Of a stretch of 58,890 nt of DNA, positions 1 to 8,600 are shown in pieces. Below the pieces are notes generated by a model that was not told where the DNA came from, searched no databases, and saw nothing but the letters and a program-made list of their open reading frames with translations. The translations under genes were made by a program, and so were the position numbers. Position 1 is the stretch's first letter; each line of letters opens with the position of its first letter. This DNA is from Candidatus Rifleibacterium amylolyticum (GTDB taxonomy: Bacteria > Muiribacteriota > Ozemobacteria > Ozemobacterales > Ozemobacteraceae), in assembly GCA_009917695.1 (NCBI GenBank), contig JAACJG010000020.1, positions 1 through 58,890 of the forward strand, written 5' to 3'.

Positions 1-72
1 ATGGAAATGAAAAAAATGAAAAAGAGCAGAAAGGAGTAAATTCTATCGTAAACGCCCTCTAACTCAACACCT

Positions 73-118
73 GGGTGGGGCCAAAAGAAAATGTCAAAAG
101 GGGCCAAATTTCATTGAC
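73..118. repeat. Tandem GGGGCCAAA repeats, possible IS21-type element end
   Basis: Two copies of a 19-bp motif beginning GGGGCCAAA and ending in G(T/A)C start at 77 and 100, a 23-bp period. Closely spaced internal repeats next to the terminus are typical of IS21-family ends. Frame 1 is open from the window edge to a TAA at 37-39, which would fit the last codons of an istB-like gene entering from the left. This is inference: no transposase is visible in the window. Positions 119-230 hold nothing else recognisable. Confidence 0.3.
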
Positions 119-230
119 GAAACCACATGGTCGATCTCACCGGCCATATATTTTTCATACAAATTTTTCTTTTTCATAAAGCCTGGTTATCAATTTTTTG
201 ATAATTAAATTTTAAAGCCCTTCGTTTTTA

Positions 231-728
231 TTAGACTGCTTTGCTTCCCGGGCAAACTTCCGACTTCTGTCTTTTCAGGTATTCATTCCAAGCATGTTTC
301 AGAAGCCTTTCGGTTAGTTTCTGGCCGGACTTGCGATTATCAGCGAACATAAAGCAGACCTTGTATCTGTTCGACCACGCGGCCAGAGTTCCAAGCACCG
401 ATTCTGGTTTTGCACGCGAACGGTATAGCCCCTTTTCGATAGCCGTCAGATTTGCCTCAATCACCACCCAGAACCTTTCGAGAGAATCAGCCCGGCTCAG
501 CTCTTTTTCAAACCGGTCGCGCCCGGCAGTTATGCAACCGACAAAATCATCAAGGCTTTTGCGCTCGATGGAAACAACCGATTCAAGCCCGGCAAGGCTA
601 TAATTACCAGTTTTTGTTTCCACGCCGTAAAGCTCTGCCAGGTCAGAATCAAGCATGACCTTCTGGCCGCGAACCTGATAGATTTTCTTTTCCAAAGATT
701 CATTGTCGATCAGAAGTTCTTTTGTCAT
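231..728 (-). CDS. ORF6N fragment fused to truncated ERCC4-type nuclease domain
   Basis: 165 residues. Residues about 13-38 (IYQVRGQKVMLDSDLAELYG) match the start of the ORF6N DNA-binding domain found in phage and island proteins. From about residue 40 the sequence switches to an ERCC4-family nuclease: YSLAGLE, then the core IERKSLDDF, then RFEKEL, VVIEA and FADNR. The part of ERCC4 that normally precedes this, with the D-x-R-E segment, is absent. The usual GDY is GNY, so one catalytic aspartate is replaced. ERCC4 nucleases of this kind cut branched DNA, but this copy may be inactive. The ATG overlaps the integrase stop by 4 nt (ATGA), so both are co-transcribed. It is probably a cargo gene produced by a deletion between two island genes. 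Confidence 0.7.
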   Translation of the reverse strand: MTKELLIDNESLEKKIYQVRGQKVMLDSDLAELYGVETKTGNYSLAGLESVVSIERKSLDDFVGCITAGRDRFEKELSRADSLERFWVVIEANLTAIEKGLYRSRAKPESVLGTLAAWSNRYKVCFMFADNRKSGQKLTERLLKHAWNEYLKRQKSEVCPGSKAV

Positions 729-1912
729 TTGTTGTCATTCCTCAGCTCATCGAGGTAATCAGCCCAGGCCTGCATCATCCTGGCGCGCTCTTCAATGTGA
801 GTGGTTCGATTGTAAGCTCTGCCAAGCGGATCTTTAACAGTGTTAGCAAGCTGATGTTCAATCAGGTGGGCTGGAAATTTCAAAACCTCTTCGAGCATAG
901 TTCGGGCCATTGCTCTGAAACCGTGACCGGTCATTACATCTTTCTCGATTCCCAATCGACGCATTGCCGCGTTGATAGTGTTATCACTCATTGGCCGGGT
1001 GTTGGTTCTGGCACTCGGAAAAACATACTGACCGTTACCAGTCAACAACTGCAAATCTTTCAAAATCTCAATAGCCTGCCTCGACAGTGGCGCAATGTGA
1101 GGAGTATCGGTTTTTGTTACCATATAGCTCCATTGAGCCTTGCAAAGGTCGATATCAGACCATTTGGCAGACCTCAATTCACCTGGCCGGACAAAAAATA
1201 AAGGAGCCAGCTTCAAAGCCGCCCTAGTTATTTCAGAGCCTTCATAGCCATAAAGATCTTTCAGAAGATTGCTCACATTTGCCGGGTCAGTCAGTGCCGG
1301 GAAGTGAGTTCTTTTTACCTGGGGCAAAGCTCCGCGCAAATCTCTTGTTGGATCTCTTTCAGCCCGGCCAGTGATAACTGCAAATCTGAAGATCTGGCCG
1401 CAAGCACCCAAAACCCTGTGAGCGGTTTCAACTGCCCCGCGCTCAATTATCCGGTTGGAAATGCTCAGTAAGTCCTTCGGCAAAATTTCGGCCGGCTGGC
1501 GATTTCCAACACAAGGAAAAACATACTTTTCCAATCGCCCTTTGACAACTTTCAGGTGCCCGGCACAGATTGAACTGCTTTCCTTAGCAAGCCACTCGAT
1601 AGCAATCTTTTCAAAGCTGTTCTCAATATGGCTTTTCTCAGTTTCGGCCTCTACTTTTCGGTGTTCGCCGGGGTCAACGCCTCTATCGAGAAGCTTTTTA
1701 AGCTCGTCTTTCTTTTCCCTGGCATCTTTGAGACTTACCCCCGGATATACCCCCAGGGATAACAACCGCTCTTTGCCGTGAAAGCGATATTTGAACCGCC
1801 ACCACTTACCCCCATTGGGGGTAACAAGCAGGAAAAGGCCGCCACCATCAAAATATTTTTTGGCTTGTGGAAGAGGCTTTATAGCCTTAATCTGAACGTC
1901 TTTTAATTTCAT
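725..1912 (-). CDS. P4-type tyrosine integrase
   Basis: 395 residues from the ATG at 1912. I prefer this start because a GGAG lies about 10 nt upstream and the protein then begins MKLKDVQIKAIKPLPQ, the usual start of the N-terminal DUF4102 domain; a longer in-frame reading to 1963 is possible. Order: DUF4102 arm-binding domain (about 1-90), SAM-like core-binding domain (about 95-190), catalytic domain. Visible catalytic residues are the Arg in RPGELR, the H-x-x-R box in GHGFRAMAR, the His of EHQLAN and the nucleophile Tyr in AYNRT. Such integrases insert islands into the 3' end of tRNA genes; tRNA-Met lies 166 bp upstream. It would catalyse excision and integration of the element extending left of the window. 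Confidence 0.93.
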   Translation of the reverse strand: MKLKDVQIKAIKPLPQAKKYFDGGGLFLLVTPNGGKWWRFKYRFHGKERLLSLGVYPGVSLKDAREKKDELKKLLDRGVDPGEHRKVEAETEKSHIENSFEKIAIEWLAKESSSICAGHLKVVKGRLEKYVFPCVGNRQPAEILPKDLLSISNRIIERGAVETAHRVLGACGQIFRFAVITGRAERDPTRDLRGALPQVKRTHFPALTDPANVSNLLKDLYGYEGSEITRAALKLAPLFFVRPGELRSAKWSDIDLCKAQWSYMVTKTDTPHIAPLSRQAIEILKDLQLLTGNGQYVFPSARTNTRPMSDNTINAAMRRLGIEKDVMTGHGFRAMARTMLEEVLKFPAHLIEHQLANTVKDPLGRAYNRTTHIEERARMMQAWADYLDELRNDNK

Positions 1913-2014
1913 GGGGGTAACTCCATTCGAGTTCAGTCTACCTACCCCCAAAGTCACCCCCAAAACGGGTAGATGTCAACGGATTTTAGCAAACCCCAAC
2001 GAACTCGCAGACAT

Positions 2015-2044
2015 AAAAAAACCCGCTTCATCAGCGGGCTTTTA
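2015..2044. terminator. Rho-independent terminator after the tRNA operon
   Basis: The hairpin AGCCCGCTGATGAAGCGGGT on the minus strand is followed by a run of T, with a T run on the other strand as well. It lies downstream of the tRNA operon on the minus strand, between tRNA-Met and the integrase, and would keep the integrase from being read from the tRNA promoter. Confidence 0.8.
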
Positions 2045-2077
2045 AACTTTATGGAACCTTGTGAGATTCCTTTACAC

Positions 2078-2120
2078 TAGCAAGGGTCGGAATCGAACCG
2101 ACGACCGCACGGGTATGAAC
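2078..2120 (-). other. Putative island attachment site (3' half of tRNA-Met)
   Basis: Integrases of the P4 type usually recombine at the anticodon or T-loop to 3' end of a tRNA. The 3' end of tRNA-Met faces the integrase gene. The partner copy of the repeat should lie left of the window, so the site cannot be confirmed here. Confidence 0.35.
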
Positions 2121-2151
2121 CGTGTGCTCTGACCAGCTGAGCTACCTTGCC
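2078..2151 (-). tRNA. tRNA-Met (CAU), elongator type
   Basis: The minus strand folds as a full cloverleaf: acceptor GGCAAGG paired with CCTTGCT (a G-U closes it), D stem GCTC/GAGC, anticodon stem CACGG/CCGTG with loop TTCATAC, T stem GTCGG/CCGAC with TTCGATT, discriminator A. CCA is not encoded. The anticodon is CAU. Elongator Met is the likely identity, but tRNA-Ile2 (lysidine-modified CAU) cannot be excluded by eye. Last gene of a three-tRNA operon. Confidence 0.93.
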
Positions 2152-2195
2152 GGGTAAAAACAAAGGCCTGAATTTGTCCAGGCCATGTTTTACGG

Positions 2196-2269
<74 letters not shown>

Positions 2270-2278
2270 TCGTATGGG

Positions 2279-2362
2279 TGCCGAGAGCCGGGCTTGAACC
2301 GGCACGGGTTTTACCCCACCGGATTTTAAGTCCGGTGCGTCTGCCAATTCCGCCATCCCGGC
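2279..2362 (-). tRNA. tRNA-Leu (UAA)
   Basis: 84 nt with the long variable arm of a class II tRNA. Acceptor GCCGGGA pairs with TCTCGGC (one G-U), anticodon stem CCGGA/TCCGG with loop CTTAAAA (anticodon TAA), T stem GCCGG/CCGGC, discriminator A. First gene of the tRNA operon, 9 bp before tRNA-fMet. Confidence 0.95.
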
Positions 2363-2374
2363 TGATCGGTCTTT

Positions 2375-2403
2375 ATTGTAACAGCCTTAAATCACAAAGT
2401 CAA
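2375..2403 (-). promoter_or_regulatory. Sigma70-type promoter of the tRNA operon
   Basis: On the minus strand TTGACT (2403-2398) and TACAAT (2380-2375) are separated by exactly 17 bp, about 12 bp upstream of the tRNA-Leu 5' end. This is a near-consensus housekeeping promoter. Confidence 0.85.
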
Positions 2404-2542
2404 GCATTTTTATCGGTTTGCCAAATAACTCATTGTAGATCTGTTAAATTATTTTTACAGGCTAATTAGCTTGTGTTCTGAGTTGGGATAAATTAAAATT
2501 GTACATGAGAAAGGTTATCTGAGCAGAACGGGGCGTTGCACA

Positions 2543-3298
2543 ATGAAACTTGCAAAACAGGGCGTGACCCTGCCTGAAATAGTTCTGGCCATGCTGATTC
2601 TGGCGGTCGCTTTTATTCCGCTCATCGGCGTAATCGGAACTTCTTCTTCAGACTCTGATGTTGCCAATTCGGTTGTGTTCGCGCAAACCGCTGTCCGTAA
2701 TATTCTCGAAACCCTTCTCGACGACGTGCCATTCTACGCGATAAGGCCGGCCGGAACCGCCGTCAGCGACGCCGATGGCAACAACCCTGAAGACAGTGTC
2801 GCCGAAATTGTCGATCTGGCAGACCCGGCTTTCGACCGCCGAACCTTCCTCACCCTTCTGGGGAACGATGCAAGCGCTGATGGTTACGCCCGCGGAATCA
2901 TCGTCGACGAACGCGGCATGCAGTACAAGACAAAGCTCTACGTTTTTCCGATACCGGTCTCGACGACAGTCAACACCGACAGCGAAATTTCATTCACTCA
3001 TCTGCCCCGGCCAATTTACGAAAACCAGGTGAATGGCGACGGGCAGAATATCTGGTACAGCTATGACAACGCCTTTATCACTGGCTCAGCCATGTCACCA
3101 TACGACACGCCAGATGACACCAACCTTGTACAGCCGCCCCTGAAAACGATGGGAGCCTATGAACTTGGCACCCCGCCGGGGCCTGATGGCAACAACCATT
3201 GCGTCATGAAAAAAATTCTGCTGCGGGTTTCCTGGCAAAGTCGCAGCGGACACGACCGTTCGATCGATATTTTCACGATGAAGGCGAATCTGAAATGA
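2543..3298 (+). CDS. Prepilin-like protein (PilV/GspI-like)
   Basis: 251 residues. The N-terminus has a class III signal: a short basic leader, then G|VTLPE followed by a long hydrophobic helix (IVLAMLILAVAFIPLIGVIG). Prepilin peptidase would cut after the Gly, and Glu+5 is present as in self-assembling pilins. The rest is a globular domain without a motif I recognise. It opens a tightly packed operon; the next gene overlaps by 4 nt (ATGA). Role inferred: minor pilin or pseudopilin of a type IV pilus or type II secretion machine in the inner membrane. No assembly ATPase, platform or secretin gene is in the window. Confidence 0.8.
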   Translation: MKLAKQGVTLPEIVLAMLILAVAFIPLIGVIGTSSSDSDVANSVVFAQTAVRNILETLLDDVPFYAIRPAGTAVSDADGNNPEDSVAEIVDLADPAFDRRTFLTLLGNDASADGYARGIIVDERGMQYKTKLYVFPIPVSTTVNTDSEISFTHLPRPIYENQVNGDGQNIWYSYDNAFITGSAMSPYDTPDDTNLVQPPLKTMGAYELGTPPGPDGNNHCVMKKILLRVSWQSRSGHDRSIDIFTMKANLK

Positions 3299-4014
3299 AA
3301 CAGACAAAGCGACACGGCATGGCAATACCTCTGGTCCTCGTCTTCGCTACCGCTCTGGGCATAGTCGCCACTTACCTGATCAAAAGCACCCAGCAGTACA
3401 ACCGTTCCAATATGACCAGCTTTGCTCAGCTGCAGGCCCATTTCACCGCCCGCGCCGGCGTCGAGCATGCGATGCTCAAAATCAAGTTCCTGCATCGCGA
3501 ATTATACGACGCTATCTGCCTCGCTCAGGGTCGCAACCCGCTGTTCGACTTCACTCAGGTTACTGATCTGAACTCGCCCGAAACCGCGATAAAGCCTTAC
3601 AATCCTGGCCCGATCTTTCTTTACCGCAGCGGCCAGTTCAGCCCGACCAACCTCTTCACGCCAGGATTTTCGATCAGCAGCGGCCAGGAGCGCAGATGGC
3701 TAGACACGTTCATGTCTGACATCAAATCTGACGCCACAGTTTTCGACGGCGTTTCGACCAATGGCGTGTTATCGATGAAACCGCTGCCGACCAATATCAA
3801 GAACCGCATGCGCGAACCCTTCAATCTTGCCGAATACGGCGTGACAAGCCTGAACATCGCCGCTCAGGAAATCGCAGAAACGGCAGGTGCAGGTGGCAGC
3901 AAAGTAAGCAACACGGCCGTAGTCGAAATTGTCGTTCGAAGTGTAGTGGAAACGGCACGCGGCGAAGCCTGGGACTACGAAATCCGCAAAACCGTGAGGA
4001 TCAATCGTGATTAA
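3295..4014 (+). CDS. PilX/GspK-like minor pilin
   Basis: 239 residues from the ATG at 3295, which overlaps the previous stop (ATGA). The N-terminus is KRHG|MAIPLVLVFATALGIV, a prepilin-type helix that lacks Glu+5 (Leu instead). That lack is characteristic of GspK and seen in PilX-like N-terminal proteins, which cap or prime the filament. A longer in-frame extension upstream overlaps the previous gene and is not needed. Followed by an 8-nt overlap with the third prepilin-like gene, indicating translational coupling. Confidence 0.75.
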   Translation: MKQTKRHGMAIPLVLVFATALGIVATYLIKSTQQYNRSNMTSFAQLQAHFTARAGVEHAMLKIKFLHRELYDAICLAQGRNPLFDFTQVTDLNSPETAIKPYNPGPIFLYRSGQFSPTNLFTPGFSISSGQERRWLDTFMSDIKSDATVFDGVSTNGVLSMKPLPTNIKNRMREPFNLAEYGVTSLNIAAQEIAETAGAGGSKVSNTAVVEIVVRSVVETARGEAWDYEIRKTVRINRD

Positions 4015-4729
4015 GCCACACAACCGACATGGCATGACGTTAATGGAGATAGCCATTGCAGCAGCAATACTGGCAGTCTTCATGGTTGGCCTGTTCAGTC
4101 TTTACCGTGGCGGCAGCAAGCTGAGCAACGCCACGCTCTGGGCACAGCAGACGATAAACAAGCTCAAACTGGCCTGCCGCGAAATAAACTCCGCGATCAA
4201 AAAGAGCACTTACCCGGCAAGCATCACCTTTCCGGGCGACATCAGTGAGAATACCGGAGCTGACTTCGGCCTGCATCATTTCAACGGCACCATGTATGCC
4301 ACCCAGACTGCCGGAATCAATGGCAGCGGCTTTGCCGGCGCAAAAGTATTTTCGCTGACCGAATCGACACCGGCCAAAATCGGCTTTGCCGCCGCTGACA
4401 ACCGCGACGCAGTGCTGGTTTATCATGTAGTTTCACTTGAAGATAACGGCGAGCTTCATTACGGCCGCTGGCAGGAAACCGTCGCCGGCACATCTGTAGC
4501 TGGCATGGCAAGGCCCTCTCTGCCCACCGGCGCCAGCACTTTCGCCACAGTCCTGGCGCGCGACGTCGAGTCGGTAACCTGTGAGCCAACCAGCGTCGGC
4601 AATGCACGCAGCCCGCTTCTGGTAAGGATCACCTGTCGTATCCCCAACGGCGAAACATCGCGCTCGGAACAGGCAATAGGTACACCAAACGTTGATCTGG
4701 TGCCACACACTAATATCGGAGGATGGTAG
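4007..4729 (+). CDS. Prepilin-like protein (PilW/GspJ-like)
   Basis: 240 residues. RHG|MTLMEIAIAAAILAVF is a canonical class III signal with Glu+5. The globular part is unassigned. It is the third prepilin-like protein in a row, overlapping both neighbours, so the three probably form one complex at a filament tip, as PilV/PilW/PilX or GspI/J/K do. The assignment to PilW/GspJ rests on position and the signal only. Confidence 0.75.
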   Translation: MIKPHNRHGMTLMEIAIAAAILAVFMVGLFSLYRGGSKLSNATLWAQQTINKLKLACREINSAIKKSTYPASITFPGDISENTGADFGLHHFNGTMYATQTAGINGSGFAGAKVFSLTESTPAKIGFAAADNRDAVLVYHVVSLEDNGELHYGRWQETVAGTSVAGMARPSLPTGASTFATVLARDVESVTCEPTSVGNARSPLLVRITCRIPNGETSRSEQAIGTPNVDLVPHTNIGGW

Positions 4730-4731
4730 CA

Positions 4732-5658
4732 ATGTTCTCAGGGAAAAGGTTTGTGTTGTTTCTGCTGGTTATCGCCGGCCTGTATAACTGCCCGGCAGTT
4801 CCAGCCCAGGATCAGGTGCAGTTTGGCTATGTCAATCTCGCAGAAGCAGTGCTGCTGCACCCATTCATGAAAGAATTCGACGCCACGCCACGCCGCTTCC
4901 GCATAACCGCATTAAAAGGCGATGCCGACAAAGCGCGCCTGGAAAATACCGCAAAAATAAAAGCCGAAATGGAAAAGGCGCAGGCGGAGCTTAAAAAGCT
5001 TGAAGAAGAACGCGTCAAAGAAGAAAATGAATATACGAAACAGCTTCAAAAACTGATAAATCAAAAAAAGACGAGCCCAAAGGCTGGCGAAATCTCCATG
5101 GAGAAGTATAATGAAGAGAGGAATTCCATCGACCTCGAATTTACCCGCAAGCTGAGAGCTTTGCGTACAGAGATAAAAAAGGTGCAGAACAGCATTGAAA
5201 AACTGAATCAGAACTCAGCCTACGTCGAGCACGCCTCGCACGAAGAGACGCGCAAGGTTTTCTCACTGATTCTCGACGAGCTTTATGAAGGCATTGACGC
5301 GGTCGCCAAGTTTTATAAAATACCCTTCGTCTTCAACAGTTCTTTTGCCTTTGAACGCAACGTCAATCAGGCGACGATCACCAATCCGATGCCCGAATTC
5401 TTCAAAGATCTCGATTATCGGCTGTCTGAAGACCCCGAGGGCAAACTCACGGTTGGAGCTGGCATCAAGGCCTGGCTCGATCTCAAGAACAACAATCTGG
5501 TCAACTGTTCAGACCCGCGCCTCACCAGTTTCGTACTTAAGGGCGGAGTTAACATGACTCCGGCCGTAGTTGATTATATTTATCAGAAGCATGGGATCAG
5601 CAAATCTCATCGCGATTTCATTCAGGAATATTTCCGCACGGTTGGTTCTGACAAGTAA
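4732..5658 (+). CDS. Exported coiled-coil protein, OmpH/Skp-like
   Basis: 308 residues from the ATG at 4732. GGAGG at 4718-4722 is correctly spaced for this start and too close for the ATG at 4723. A signal peptide (KRFVLFLLVIAGLYNCPAVPA, cleavage before QDQ) is followed by QFGYVNLAEAVLLHPFMKEF, which resembles the start of OmpH/Skp periplasmic chaperones. A charged coiled coil follows at about residues 55-155 (KAEMEKAQAELKKLEEER). The C-terminal half is globular and unassigned. Its place between prepilins and a giant secreted protein suggests a periplasmic chaperone or scaffold for that export system; this is inference. Confidence 0.65.
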   Translation: MFSGKRFVLFLLVIAGLYNCPAVPAQDQVQFGYVNLAEAVLLHPFMKEFDATPRRFRITALKGDADKARLENTAKIKAEMEKAQAELKKLEEERVKEENEYTKQLQKLINQKKTSPKAGEISMEKYNEERNSIDLEFTRKLRALRTEIKKVQNSIEKLNQNSAYVEHASHEETRKVFSLILDELYEGIDAVAKFYKIPFVFNSSFAFERNVNQATITNPMPEFFKDLDYRLSEDPEGKLTVGAGIKAWLDLKNNNLVNCSDPRLTSFVLKGGVNMTPAVVDYIYQKHGISKSHRDFIQEYFRTVGSDK

Positions 5659-5694
5659 TCTTGTAGCGCTGTTATCAGCTCGGGGGAGGCAATT

Positions 5695-8600
5695 ATGAAG
5701 AAGAAAATTATTCTGGGGCTGTGCCTGATGATGATTCTGTGCGTCGGCAGTATTGCCGTACACGCCCAGGATCTCGGAATGAACGGCGTAGCTTACGTTC
5801 TTCTCGGCAACGAATTCGATCGCCACGGTGTTTATCGTCTCAACGATTACGGCACCGATGCCGCGGTAAGGGCTGATCCCTACAAACTCTTCAACCTCAA
5901 CGCTATGCCCGGCAAAGTCAGCGGTCTGTCAGCCAACCAGCACAAGCAGGTATTTCTGCTCGCCGGCCCCCTGGCCGGAGAATGGGCTGATGCTGAAGTC
6001 GGCTGGCTGCCGACCGGCATGCGCTTCGACGATGATTCGCCGATCTACCTCAAGGTAATGCTGCCGAACGACCCCGAAGGCGGCGTCACCGGCTATAAGC
6101 GCGACGGAACTCCCCACTGGTCAAGCCCGTCATCTTCCGGTTCATACTGGCAGATCAACTATAACATCGCCGGCAAGACCTATGCTTATGGGGTCAAATT
6201 CGGTGGTCCGACAGAAGTTAAGTTTCTGAATGGAGTCAGTGGCACAATCGGAACCCCGGTCTGGCCAGGCACTTTCTCGGCAACAACAGGTCTCGCTCAC
6301 CCGACCGACCCACGCAAGGTCATTCTGCCTTCTCATTGGGCCGGCGTAGCTTATTATGCCTACGGTACTCAGAATCATCCGGAATTTCCCCGACAGGCTC
6401 TCGATGGCACAATCGGCCTCAACGGCAACGTCAAACCCGTCGTTCTCTGGTCGGCCGGTAATGCCGGACATCAGAGTCCTAATACATTTTTCTCCTGTAT
6501 CGTTAAACGTGTTTACAAAAAGCGCACCAAGTCGCTTGACCTCTATGCTGCGCTCGACAATGCGCCGCCGCCTCCTTCTGTCAGCCCAACTCTGCAGAGT
6601 GCCGGCATGCTCTCTTCGATTGACGTTAACGTAACCGAAGCCTACGGCAAATACTGCGGCGACAACTGTATCCCCGGCGGATCTATCGGTCAGAACAGTA
6701 TCATGACTCAGCTTTCGACCGTGCGCGTGGTCACTTCGACCAGAGGCGCCCGCTATGGTTTCAATCCGCAGGGTATCAGAAAGACTTCGAATACTTCTGA
6801 AATCAACGCAGCATTGCGCGTAGTCAAGCCCGGAAGCGCAGTAACCGAGGCGCTTTCGATATCGACCGACGATGCCGGCACAACTTTCGCACCGGTAATT
6901 GTAAACGGCGGTTATCTGGCCAGTATTGGCGTAACTCCTGCAAATCTGAAGACACTTGGTGCCTCTTCAGACTTTTCCAATGCGTCAGGTCTTGACTATC
7001 TGTATGGCTCTGATGCTGACAAATTCGTGGTTCAGGACTCGTGGTGGGGACGCGGCGGCGTCGCCTACGAATATTATGAAGATACCGGCGCCATCAGAAA
7101 GCTCGACTACATGGCAAATACCATACCTGCCATCGAAGAGCTCGGTGTTTTGTCTGGCAAGATCGACGACATCGGCGTTGACGGCGATGGCTATCTCTAC
7201 GTCATGCGCACTGAAAAGCTGCCAATCGATGATGAGATGTCTGGTATGATTGTTAACATCAACAATCCCTCTGCGAATCCACAGTTTTTCGATGTCAGCT
7301 CGACCTGGCTGCGCCCGCCGCCGATTGAAGGCGACGACTCTGACCCCACACCTGTTGCAGAAGGCAGCCAGATGCCCGGCGATTTCAAAGTCGTAACTCT
7401 CAAACAGGATGTTTATAAAACAGTTAAACGTTACCCGCAGGGCACCGGTGCGCTCGGTTCAGAAGAAGACCGCGGCAAAGTACTGGCAGGTTATGACCTG
7501 TGGACCCGCGCATTCGAGATTAAGCCTGACAACAGCATAGGCTGGAAGCACCTGGCCTGGAGCATCGAACCCGAAGGTGACCGTGACTCGAACTTCGCCG
7601 GCGAACTGGCTGTGGTCAACCTGGCCAAAGTTCCCGATAATCTTCCCGGCAGCGACAAGCTCAATGTCATTGCTATCGGCAATGTCGACGATGCCGGCGC
7701 CAGCACTCTGCCCAATCAGGATTACACGATAAACAACCCCAGCCAGAGTATCAAAGAACATTCAACCATGACTTTCAAGGTCGAAGGCTACAAGCCATAT
7801 ATCAATGGAGTCATGCATGACCTCAAACCAATTGGCGATATTATCAATCCAAACACTGGCGCAACCGTTCTCAGCAATGTAAAACTTAATTCAACCCCGA
7901 ACGCCAACGGAACTTACGACCACGACGAAAATAACGATGGTTCGCCGAGTGGTTTCCCCTCAAGCATGTTCGAAGCGACCGGTCGCAATACCGTTGTACA
8001 GTGGAAAATCAAACTGGTTGAAGAAAGCGATGCCTCAGCTGCCAATTTCACTGTTATCGAAACCTTCCCGGATGTCACCGGTGCTGGTCAGTTCAAAGCC
8101 CTCAGCTTCACTTTCCCGCATCCCGGCAATTACCTGATCGAAGCCAGCGTAACCTATAATCACTTCGTTTTCAGCGGCGTAACCAACAATATCAGACCTC
8201 ATGAACTGCCCTTTACCAGCAAAACTGTTACAACCGCACCTTTCATCGTGAAGGTCTACTCAGAGAACCTCAACCTCAACAAGAGCCCAAGCTACATCAC
8301 CAACATACAGATAAAACCGACAACAAGAACACGCCTGCATGGCGTCGCCAATTCGACGATAAGCGGAACTGGCCCCGTTCCTTCTCTGCTTGACTTTGAA
8401 GAAGACAAATCCCTCGGCGGCATCGAGATCACATTTGATGCCCAGTTTGTCCGCGATGCCAACCGTGTCACGAATACCGGATCGGCCCTGGCAACATTTG
8501 ATGGCATAGGCGTCTGGGATTACCGATACTATGCCAGACTCTACAATGAGATTCAGAACTATTTCCCCGGCCTGCCATACAGCGCGCCCGCAACTGTCGG

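Noticed and set aside
2078-2151. tRNA-Ile2 in place of elongator tRNA-Met.
   Set aside because: The anticodon CAU fits both; the operon context and sequence look more like Met, but this is not settled without a model search.
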